A stretch of 64,000 bases of DNA, from NCBI GenBank assembly GCA_016214125.1, contig JACRPC010000011.1, forward strand, positions 62,001 to 126,000. The letters are read 5' to 3'. The stretch is from Rhodospirillales bacterium. GTDB taxonomy: Bacteria; Pseudomonadota; Alphaproteobacteria; Rhodospirillales; WMHbin7. The translations under genes were made by a program, and so were the position numbers. Under the pieces are notes generated by a model, which saw only the letters and a program-made list of their open reading frames with translations, ran no database searches and was not told the origin of the DNA. Below are positions 8,039-16,172 of this stretch, one piece after another (the first letter of the stretch is position 1; the number at the start of each line of letters is the position of its first letter).

Positions 8039-9028
8039 ATGATCAACACGATCGATGCGGCGGCCAAGCAATCGGTGCAAATCGTTCTGGTCGATCCGGA
8101 CGTGCAGCTTCGCAACAATCTGCGCCAAGCTTTGTCGAGCGCCGGCTTCCGCACGGTCGCCGACTACAATCACATCAAAAAATTCCAAGACGATCTGGAC
8201 AAGATCTTTCCCGATCTTCTCCTGATCGACGCCCACATGCCCGAGGGCGACACTTGCCAGATGATCCGCGAAATGCGGATGAACCGTCTGGGCAAGAACC
8301 CCTTCCTGTCGGTGATCCTCACCGTCTGGCAGACCAAGATCGACGACATCGAGAAGCTGGTGAGCAGCGGCGCCGATCACATCCTGATCAAGCCGATCGC
8401 GCCCCAAGCAATCTTCGAGCGTATGGAAGCGCTGATGGAGCGCCGCCGACCCTTCGTCGCCACCAGCACCTATGTCGGCCCCGACCGGCGCAAGGGCGAC
8501 CGCGAGGGCGTCGATCCGATTCCCACCTTCCACGTCCCCAACACGCTGAAGATCAAGGCGACGAACCGCAAGGTCGATGTCGATTCGCTCCAGCGCGCCA
8601 TCGACCAGACCTTGAACAAGATGAACGACGAGATGATCCTCAGGCTGGCTTTCCAGATCGCCTTCCAGGTCAAACGGCTTCTGGTGGCGCTGGGCAAGGC
8701 CGACATCGAGGGCGAGGGCGATCAGGCGTTGCGCGACCTCAAATGGGCGCTGATGGAGTTGAACCACCGTCTGGCCGCGACCGCCTATCAGCAGATCGCC
8801 GAGCTGTGCAACAAGCTCAACACCGTGGTCGAGGGCGTCATCCGCGCCATGCCCAATCCCTCGGAGCGCGACCGCCAACTCATGGTCAAGCTGGCCGAGG
8901 CGATCAATCTGGGCCTGAAGAGCAACCAGAACCCGGCCGAGCTGGCCTCGAAGGTGGTCAAGGCCATGCAATCCTACGAATCGAAGAAGGCCCGCAAGGT
9001 TGCCGCCAAACCGGTCTCGACGCGCTGA
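8039..9028 (+). CDS. Response regulator with helical C-terminal domain
   Basis: 329 residues. Residues 13-135 form a CheY-like receiver: LVDPDVQLRNNLRQ, phosphoacceptor Asp in LLLIDAHMPEGD, Thr in ILTVWQTK and Lys in ILIKPI. A linker with TYVGPDRRKGDR, common in alphaproteobacterial receiver proteins, leads into a mostly helical C-terminal half (about 180-329) that has no DNA-binding, GGDEF or phosphatase signature. The output is unknown; protein-protein interaction through the helical part is likely. The HIT gene starts 8 nt downstream. Confidence 0.75.
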   Translation: MINTIDAAAKQSVQIVLVDPDVQLRNNLRQALSSAGFRTVADYNHIKKFQDDLDKIFPDLLLIDAHMPEGDTCQMIREMRMNRLGKNPFLSVILTVWQTKIDDIEKLVSSGADHILIKPIAPQAIFERMEALMERRRPFVATSTYVGPDRRKGDREGVDPIPTFHVPNTLKIKATNRKVDVDSLQRAIDQTLNKMNDEMILRLAFQIAFQVKRLLVALGKADIEGEGDQALRDLKWALMELNHRLAATAYQQIAELCNKLNTVVEGVIRAMPNPSERDRQLMVKLAEAINLGLKSNQNPAELASKVVKAMQSYESKKARKVAAKPVSTR

Positions 9029-9036
9029 CCGCGTCG

Positions 9037-9438
9037 ATGGCCGATCTCGATCCCCGCCTGGCAGCCGATACCGAGGCGATCGCCCAATGGCCGCTGTCGC
9101 GCGTGCTGCTGATGAAGGACGCCGCCTATCCCTGGCTGATCCTGGTGCCCGACCGTCCCAACCTCGTCGAACTGTTCGACCTTGAACCGACCGACCGCGC
9201 CCGCTTGACCGAGGAAATTGCCCGAGCCGCCCAAACCCTGAAGCGCCTCACCGGCGCCGATAAGATCAATGTCGGGGCGCTCGGCAATGTGGTGGCGCAG
9301 TTGCACATCCATGTGGTGGCGCGCTTTCGAGGCGATCCGGCCTGGCCGGGTCCGGTCTGGGGCAAGGCGCCGCCCGTCGCCTACCCGCCCGAGGTCTTGG
9401 CCAAGCGTCTGGCGCAATGGCGCGAGGCTTTGGCGTGA
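9037..9438 (+). CDS. HIT-family nucleotide hydrolase
   Basis: 133 residues, ATG at 9037. The HIT signature is present as NVVAQLHIHVVARF near residue 85-98, preceded by KINVGALGN. Domain content and length fit the Ap4A-hydrolase/GalT-related branch found in alphaproteobacteria, which cleaves dinucleoside polyphosphates or nucleoside phosphoramidates. It follows the receiver gene by 8 nt and overlaps the next gene, so it likely belongs to one transcript with both. Confidence 0.8.
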   Translation: MADLDPRLAADTEAIAQWPLSRVLLMKDAAYPWLILVPDRPNLVELFDLEPTDRARLTEEIARAAQTLKRLTGADKINVGALGNVVAQLHIHVVARFRGDPAWPGPVWGKAPPVAYPPEVLAKRLAQWREALA

Positions 9439-10019
9439 TCCGCGCCACCCTCGTTGCCCTGGCCGGCCTGCTGATCGCTGGCCTCGGCCAGGCGCAGGAT
9501 CTGCCAGGCGAGGATGCGCCGCTGGCGCTCGATCAGCGTTTCGCGCCCGCCCATTACGGCTATTCGATCCGCTATCCCGGCCTGTGGCAGCCCGTCGAGC
9601 CGGTGCGCTTCTCGGTGGTGTTCGGCGGCCCGCCCGGCACGCCCGCCTTCCACACCACGGTGGCGATCCAGAACGTTCGGGTGGCGCGCTCCGACGACAT
9701 GGCGGCCGAAGCCGCCCAGGAACTGGCGGCCTATGAAGGGCGGATGCGCGACGACACGGTCGAGCTGACCATTCAGACCCGCAAGCCCTTCATCAAGCGC
9801 CAAGGCGAGGCCAAGCCGATCATCGGCTACCAGATGGTGGCCGATTTCGTGCGCAAGGGCGAAGGCTTCCGCCAATGGGTGGTGATCCTGCCGCGCGCCA
9901 AAGCGCCGATCCTCCATGTCTGGAGCTACACGGCGCCCGTCGAGCAATTCGCCGGAACCCTGCCGACGGCGCGGGCGATGCTCGATTCCTGGACCCTCGA
10001 TGCCGATTCGAGCGACTAG
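9435..10019 (+). CDS. Exported hypothetical protein
   Basis: 194 residues from GTG at 9435, which has GAGG 7 nt upstream and overlaps the HIT stop; an ATG at 9417 in the same frame is possible. A signal peptide of about 20 residues (ATLVALAGLLIAGLGQAQ) precedes a small globular domain with the motif HYGYSIRYPGLWQP, reminiscent of PsbP/DUF1795-like folds that often begin with a 'Y-x-I-x-YP-x-W' phrase. That resemblance is only a pattern impression. The mature protein is probably periplasmic. Function unknown. Confidence 0.6.
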   Translation: MIRATLVALAGLLIAGLGQAQDLPGEDAPLALDQRFAPAHYGYSIRYPGLWQPVEPVRFSVVFGGPPGTPAFHTTVAIQNVRVARSDDMAAEAAQELAAYEGRMRDDTVELTIQTRKPFIKRQGEAKPIIGYQMVADFVRKGEGFRQWVVILPRAKAPILHVWSYTAPVEQFAGTLPTARAMLDSWTLDADSSD

Positions 10020-10076
10020 CGCCCCCGCGAAAATATGATTAGCCTCGATCCGGCTCGACAAGGGGGAGGCGTCTCG

Positions 10077-10145
10077 ATGTCCAAGACCAATCCGGCCCGC
10101 AAGGTCTTCCTCGCCCTGCCGACCGGAACCGTCCTTGAGGAGTAA
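10077..10145 (+). CDS. Possible 22-residue leader peptide upstream of homocysteine methyltransferase
   Basis: A short open frame, MSKTNPARKVFLALPTG..., begins at ATG 10077 with the very strong ribosome binding site AGGGGGAGG (10061-10069) 7 nt upstream, and stops at 10145. Its last codons contain the Shine-Dalgarno (GAGGAG, 10137-10142) of the next gene, so translating the short frame would affect ribosome access there. It may be a leader peptide, a genuine small protein, or chance. Confidence 0.35.
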   Translation: MSKTNPARKVFLALPTGTVLEE

Positions 10146-10149
10146 GAGC

Positions 10150-11049
<900 letters not shown>

Positions 11050-11083
11050 CGCGCGGCCAAATCCGCCGGCCGCCCGGACGCGC

Positions 11084-14065
11084 CTACTCGATCCGCCCCA
11101 AGATTCGGGCCAGCAGCAGGTAGAGCTTGCCCACCTCGGCGCTGGTGAAGGTGGCGGTAAGCACGTCGGCGCGGTCCGAGGTCTTGGCGCGGGCCAACAG
11201 GCTTTCGAATTCGTTGACGTAGCGGACCACGTAATCGCGGAATTGCGAATCTTGGGCGACCCGCTCGCGCACCGCGTTGATCTGGCCCTTGTCGAGCCAT
11301 TTAAGCAGCCGGCGCAGGAAGATCGCCTGATCGCCCTTCTGGAAGCGCCGCCAGGTGTCGTCATCGATTGCCGGCTGGTGCAGCCTGGCGATATCGACCG
11401 CCAAGGCCTGCAGACGCTCGACCACGAAGGCGGCGCCCTGCAGGAAGCTTTCCACCCCCACTTCGGCCCGCATCTGCTTGAGCGCCGAGGCCTGGGCGGC
11501 GGCGGCGTCCGAGGTGCGGATCAGGTCTTCGACCTGACGCTCGAACACCCGGCCCAGCTCCTCGGCCTTGGCGGCGACGCGGTCGCCGGTTGAGAACAGC
11601 TCGCCCGATTGGCTCTTCAGCTTGTCGTAGACCTCTTGGACTTCCTGCACGGTGCGCTGGGCCGCCTCGCCCAGATCGCCCGACTGGCGGCGGAAGCCCT
11701 CGCCGGCGGCGCGCACATGCGCCGACACCCGCTCGGACGAACCGACCAGTTCGCGCATGCTTTGGCGCAGCATGTCGTTGACCGCCGAGACGTTGGCCGA
11801 GGTCCGCCCGGCGCTCTCCGCGAAATCCTGGGTAATCTGGCGCAAGACGTCGGTGACGCTGCGCGCCTGCATGTGCGCGTGATCCGAGGCCTGGGCGATG
11901 TCGTCCGACTGGCGCTTGAGGGCGTCGGAATAGGCCTTGAGCAAGGCCTGGGCGTTCGACGACACCCGGCCCAGCGCATCGACCTGCCCCTCCATGGTCT
12001 GGGCGCCGTCCTTGATGTGTTGTTCGGCCTGATCGGCCACCAGGGCCAGACCCTCGCCCTGTTTGCGGATCGACTCGCCGACGCTTTGCAGGCGGGCGGC
12101 GGCGTGGTCGGACAATTCCGCCAATTGCTGGGTGCGCCGCTCCAGGGATTCGCCCACCACGTTGGTGCGGCTGGCCGCCTGCTCGGCCGCCTCGACCATA
12201 TCCGAGGCGCGCTGGCGCAGCCCCTCGCCCAGCGATTCAAGATCGAAGGTGACGCGGCTCGAGGTGGCGGTAAGTTCGCTGGTGGCGTTGCGCAGGATTT
12301 CGCCGATCGCCTTGATGCGCGCCATCGCCTGGTCCGAGGTGGCGGTGAGATGGCGGGCCTGCTGGGTGAGCGAGGATTCGGATAGCCGTGTCTGCGCCGT
12401 CACCATGTTGGCGATGTCGGTCAGTTCGTCGGACTGCTTGCGCAGGGTCATGCGGATCTGTTCGGCGGTCTGCGCCGCCTGATCGGCGCCCTTCAGCAGC
12501 TCCTCGGTGTGCGCCTTCATCGCCTGGGCGACCTCGCGGGTGCGGGCGCCCATCTGGTCGTTGGCGTTGCCAAGATCGCGGTTGTGGCCCTGGAAAGCCT
12601 CGCTGGCGGCCAGAAGGCCGGCGACCGAGCGATCGGTGCCCTCGGCCAGATCCTTGGCCCGGGCGCTCAACAGCTCGCCCACCTCGCCGATGCGTTTGGC
12701 GGCCATGTCGCTGGCCTCGACCAATTCCTTGCGGTTCTTGGCAAAGGACTCCTCGATGATCCGGAAGCGCTCCATCGCCTGGTCGGAGGCCGAAACCAAT
12801 TCGCGCGACTGTACGGTCACCGCTTCCTCGATGATCTTCACCCGCGACATCACCCGGCCGGAAACCTGCTCGATAGTGTTGACCTGCTGGGCCAGCATGC
12901 CGTCGATGCGCTCGGCCATTTCGGCCAGACGGGCGGCAACCCGGTCGAGATCGGCGCTACGATCCTTTAACCGGCCGTCGACGGTGGCCGACTGGCTGTC
13001 CAGCCGTCCGGCCATGGTCTCGAAGCGCTCGGCCGCCGATTGGGTGCCGGCCAAGAGCTTGACGGCGTGCTGGTCGATCAGGCGGGCCGCCTCGTTGGCC
13101 CGCGCCAGCGTGGTTTCCGAGGCGCTGGTCATCGATTCCTGCTGGCGGCGCATCAGATCGGCCATGGTCTCGGTCCGGCTGGCCACCTCCTGGCTGGTTT
13201 TGTCGAGCGTCTCGGCCATGGCGCGCATCAGCGTTTCGCTGTCGCGCGAGCGGGTCTGGGCGGCGGCCGACACCTGATCGACCTCGGCCACTTGGCGCCT
13301 AAGCGCGATTTCGGCCTCGCGGGCGCGGCTCGAGGCGGCCTCGGCGGCGCTGGCCAGTTCGCGCACATGCTCGCCCAACAGCTTGACCGCCGAACCGGCG
13401 CGGTCGCCCACCGATTGGGCGGCCTTCAGCATGTCCTCGGTCTGCAGCTTGAGTTGGATGCCGACCGAAGCGGTCTCGACCGCGGCGCTCTTGCTCGCCT
13501 GCGCCAGTTCCTGGGCCTGGCGCTTCAAACTGTCGGCCACCACCTGGGCGCGCCGTTCGCCCTGCGGCGTCGGCAAGGTCAGTTGTTCGAGCTGGCGGCG
13601 GAGCGCATGGGCCTCGGCGCGGTATTCGCGCCCGCGCTCGAAATGCACCACCAACAGCCAGAGCAGCGCCACCGGCAGCAGCGCCCCGCCCGCCAGGCCG
13701 CCAAACTCGTGCGGCAACAAGGCCAGGATGTTGGACCAGCCGACGGCGGCGTCAAGATAACGCCCGATGACAGCCAGCCAACCCAGCGACAGCGCCCAGG
13801 CGCCGCCCAGCAACAAACGGCGCGGCCAGGGCGAGACCGGCGGCGGCAGATCGACATAGTCGGAAGACGACTCGTTCAAACCCGCCCGGTCGATCAGTTC
13901 GGCCGCCTGGGCGCGCTCGGCATCGAGGATGGGTTCGGGGCGCGGCGATTCTCCGGCCGGCGAAGGCGCGGCGGACAGCGTTTCGCCCGCCTTCTCGGCA
14001 TCGTAGGCGATCTTGAGCGAAGCGGGGGCGTCGCCCCTTGGACGGTTACGCGATTCGTCGGCCAT
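11084..14065 (-). CDS. Membrane-anchored coiled-coil protein with 27 x 25-residue repeats
   Basis: 993 residues. Residues 1-80 are low-complexity and polar. Two hydrophobic segments (about 84-101 and 122-141) anchor it in the inner membrane. Residues 162-847 consist of 27 consecutive units of exactly 25 residues, interrupted once by an 11-residue insert (362-372). A typical unit reads L-x-x-A-S-D-x-A-x-x-R-x-x-x-V-G-E-x-L-R-x-Q-x-x-D/E. Residues 848-993 form a separate helical C-terminal domain (DTWRRFQKGDQAIFLRRLL...YLLLARILGRIE). The layout (two N-terminal membrane helices plus a long coiled coil) resembles the Caulobacter pole-organising protein TipN, but homology is unproven. The gene lies 70 bp downstream of the BatA/DUF4159 cluster on the same strand. 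Likely role: scaffold or polarity factor, by inference. Confidence 0.75.
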   Translation of the reverse strand: MADESRNRPRGDAPASLKIAYDAEKAGETLSAAPSPAGESPRPEPILDAERAQAAELIDRAGLNESSSDYVDLPPPVSPWPRRLLLGGAWALSLGWLAVIGRYLDAAVGWSNILALLPHEFGGLAGGALLPVALLWLLVVHFERGREYRAEAHALRRQLEQLTLPTPQGERRAQVVADSLKRQAQELAQASKSAAVETASVGIQLKLQTEDMLKAAQSVGDRAGSAVKLLGEHVRELASAAEAASSRAREAEIALRRQVAEVDQVSAAAQTRSRDSETLMRAMAETLDKTSQEVASRTETMADLMRRQQESMTSASETTLARANEAARLIDQHAVKLLAGTQSAAERFETMAGRLDSQSATVDGRLKDRSADLDRVAARLAEMAERIDGMLAQQVNTIEQVSGRVMSRVKIIEEAVTVQSRELVSASDQAMERFRIIEESFAKNRKELVEASDMAAKRIGEVGELLSARAKDLAEGTDRSVAGLLAASEAFQGHNRDLGNANDQMGARTREVAQAMKAHTEELLKGADQAAQTAEQIRMTLRKQSDELTDIANMVTAQTRLSESSLTQQARHLTATSDQAMARIKAIGEILRNATSELTATSSRVTFDLESLGEGLRQRASDMVEAAEQAASRTNVVGESLERRTQQLAELSDHAAARLQSVGESIRKQGEGLALVADQAEQHIKDGAQTMEGQVDALGRVSSNAQALLKAYSDALKRQSDDIAQASDHAHMQARSVTDVLRQITQDFAESAGRTSANVSAVNDMLRQSMRELVGSSERVSAHVRAAGEGFRRQSGDLGEAAQRTVQEVQEVYDKLKSQSGELFSTGDRVAAKAEELGRVFERQVEDLIRTSDAAAAQASALKQMRAEVGVESFLQGAAFVVERLQALAVDIARLHQPAIDDDTWRRFQKGDQAIFLRRLLKWLDKGQINAVRERVAQDSQFRDYVVRYVNEFESLLARAKTSDRADVLTATFTSAEVGKLYLLLARILGRIE
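11525..13582 (-). repeat. 27 tandem 75-bp-phase coding repeats (25 residues each)
   Basis: Splitting the protein from residue 162 gives eight 25-residue units, an 11-residue insert (bases 12950-12982), then nineteen more 25-residue units up to residue 847 with no other insertion or deletion. Units are divergent in sequence but share hydrophobic residues at positions 1, 4, 8, 12, 15 and 19, small residues at 4-5, Arg/Lys near 11 and 21, and Asp/Glu at 25. 25 equals 7+7+11 and the insert equals 11, as expected for mixed heptad/hendecad coiled coils. Confidence 0.9.
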
Positions 14066-14096
14066 TTTCCCTGAACCCTGTCGGGTTAGAGCGTCC

Positions 14097-14123
14097 TCCG
14101 ATTGGCGGATTCCGTCAATCGGA
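14097..14123. repeat. Intergenic quasi-palindrome
   Basis: TCCGATTG (14097-14104) pairs perfectly with CAATCGGA (14116-14123), and the interior GCGGA/TCCGT continues the stem with one G-T pair to a loop of about 3 nt, giving a 12-bp hairpin. There is no T-run on either side. A nearby AACCC-TGTC-GGGTT forms a second small hairpin. It may be a dispersed REP-like element or an mRNA processing site between the upstream cluster and the coiled-coil gene. Confidence 0.4.
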
Positions 14124-14135
14124 ATTACGCCAAAA

Positions 14136-16172
14136 TCACCGTCGGCCCTCGCGCCACCACGCCCACATCAGCAGGCCCAACGCCAAGACCAAGGCCGCCC
14201 AGCCGGGCAAAATCGGCTTTTGCGCCAAGCCGCTGGCTTGGGCCTCGCCGGGCGCGCGGAGCGCCATCCAGCCCGGACCGGCCGCCTTGTCGCCTGGCGT
14301 GCGGCGCACCAGTTCGGGAACGCCTCCTTCGGCCAGCCGGAAAAGCCCGCCGCCCGAGGCCTGGACCAGGGGCATCAGCCTGGCCTCGCTGGCCATCGGA
14401 TCGGCCAATTCCAGGGGATCGACCACGCCCGCTGCCACCACGGCGGCACGCAAGCCGTCGCCCACCCGCCAGAGGCCGGTTTCCGGGGTGGGCAGCGAGC
14501 CCACCGCCTTGCCGTCGCCCTGATCCTGAAGCGTCAGCCGATGCTCCGCGCCATCCGGGCCGGTGACGGTGATCGGCGCCGGATTGGGATCGAGGCTTTG
14601 GCGCTCGACCACCAGCTTGCCGTCCTGGGCCTTGGCGGCGAGCGCCTCCTCCTCCAGCGCCGGTTCCTTCATCAGCCAATGCGCGATGCGGCGCATCAGC
14701 TCGGCCTGAGGGCCGCCGCCGTCGAAACCCCGACCCCACAGCCACAGGCTGTCGCTGGCCAGAAGGGCCACCCGCCCCTCGCCCATCCGCTCCAGGATCA
14801 AGAGCGGCCGGCCGCCCTCGTCGCTCATCACCGGCTGACCGCCCCTTGGCTCCAGCGCCACCATCCTCAGCCAGCGGCCCCAGCGCTCGGCCTCCAGCCC
14901 GGTCAGCACCGGATGGCGCTTGCCGGTGGCGGTGATCTGCGGCCGATAGGGCTCGCCCGAGACTAGGCCGGTCGGCCGCGCCGGCATGACATCGGCCAAG
15001 GCCGTGCGATAGAGGCTGTCGGGCCCGGCGAATTCGGCCCCCGCGGCGATCAAGAGCGCGCCGCCCTTGCGGACATGGCGGACCAGATTTTCGTAATAGG
15101 CGGCCGGCATGAAATTGCGCCGGCGGTAGCGGTCGAAGACGATGAGATCGAATTCGGCCACCCGGCGCTCAAACAATTCGCGCACCGGAAAGGCGATCAG
15201 GGCCATTTCCTTCTCGGGCGTCGGATCGAATTTTTCCGGCTCGCGCAGGATGGTGAAATGGACCAGATCGACCGCCGGGTCCGATTTCAGAAGATTGCGC
15301 CAGGCCCGTCCGCCCGGATGCGGCTCGCCCGAAATGAGCAGCACCTTCAAGCGATCGCGCACGCCGTTGATGGTCGCGGCCAGACGGTTGTTGGCCGCCG
15401 TCAATTCGCCTTGCAGCAGCGGCGCTTCGATTTCCACCAAAACCGGACCGGCATGGCGCATCGGCACCCGCACCGGCACCACCTGGCCCACCGGCACGCG
15501 CAGGATTTCCGGCGCCCCGCCCGCCTGGCGCACCGCAAGATCGACCAGCGTACCCGGCACGGCGCCGGTCTCGTCGAGACGGATGCGGATCTGGGTCTGG
15601 GTTCCGACCAGGGCGAAGCTCGGCGCCTCGACGATCGACAGCTTGCGGTCCTTGTCGGTCTTGGCGCCGGTGAGCAGGACATGGAGCGGCGCCGCAAAGG
15701 GCGGACGCTCGGGCGCGTCCTGCACTTGTCCGTCGGTGATCAGGATCACCGCGCCCAGCCGGGCGGGGGCGATATCGGCCAGCGCCCGTTCGACGACGGC
15801 AAACAGATGGGTGCCCGATTGCCCGGCCGGCGCCGTCCCACCCTGGACGGTGCGGGTTTCCACCCCCTCCATCCGCTCCAACTTCGCTTTCAGCGCCGCC
15901 AGCGCCGCCGCGCTTTGCACCGGCCGCCCGCCCAGCTTCTGGCTGGCGCTGTCATCGACGGCGATGAGCGCGATGTCGGAAAGCGGCTTGCGTTCTTCGA
16001 TCACGCTGTGCGGATCGGCCAGGAGGACGAAGAGCATCGCTACCGCCAAGGCGCGCCAACCCAGACCGGGCGCGTGCTTCCAGGCGGCCAGACCGAACAG
16101 GATCAGCGCCAACCCGGCCAGGGCGGCCATCGCCGTCCAACCGATCAGCGGGGAGAAAGCCAGCGCGTTCAT
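14136..16172 (-). CDS. Large inner-membrane protein with GATase1/VWA-like region
   Basis: 678 residues; ATG at 16172 overlaps the stop of the upstream gene (ATGA), so translation is coupled. Two N-terminal membrane helices (about 10-30, 38-52) and one C-terminal helix (about 655-672) enclose a long periplasmic or peripheral part. Within it, IALIAVDDSASQ and AVILITDGQVQDAP resemble a degenerate VWA-like domain, and LKVLLISGEPHPGGRAWRNLL with ALLIAAGAEFAG resembles the class I glutamine-amidotransferase-like domain found in this family. No catalytic Cys triad is obvious. It belongs with the MoxR/DUF58/BatA cluster; such clusters are linked to envelope stress or complex assembly. Confidence 0.75.
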   Translation of the reverse strand: MNALAFSPLIGWTAMAALAGLALILFGLAAWKHAPGLGWRALAVAMLFVLLADPHSVIEERKPLSDIALIAVDDSASQKLGGRPVQSAAALAALKAKLERMEGVETRTVQGGTAPAGQSGTHLFAVVERALADIAPARLGAVILITDGQVQDAPERPPFAAPLHVLLTGAKTDKDRKLSIVEAPSFALVGTQTQIRIRLDETGAVPGTLVDLAVRQAGGAPEILRVPVGQVVPVRVPMRHAGPVLVEIEAPLLQGELTAANNRLAATINGVRDRLKVLLISGEPHPGGRAWRNLLKSDPAVDLVHFTILREPEKFDPTPEKEMALIAFPVRELFERRVAEFDLIVFDRYRRRNFMPAAYYENLVRHVRKGGALLIAAGAEFAGPDSLYRTALADVMPARPTGLVSGEPYRPQITATGKRHPVLTGLEAERWGRWLRMVALEPRGGQPVMSDEGGRPLLILERMGEGRVALLASDSLWLWGRGFDGGGPQAELMRRIAHWLMKEPALEEEALAAKAQDGKLVVERQSLDPNPAPITVTGPDGAEHRLTLQDQGDGKAVGSLPTPETGLWRVGDGLRAAVVAAGVVDPLELADPMASEARLMPLVQASGGGLFRLAEGGVPELVRRTPGDKAAGPGWMALRAPGEAQASGLAQKPILPGWAALVLALGLLMWAWWREGRR

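Noticed and set aside
11525-13582. DNA-level tandem repeat or CRISPR-like array
   Set aside because: The 75-bp units are too divergent at the base level; only the protein pattern repeats, and it lies in one uninterrupted gene.
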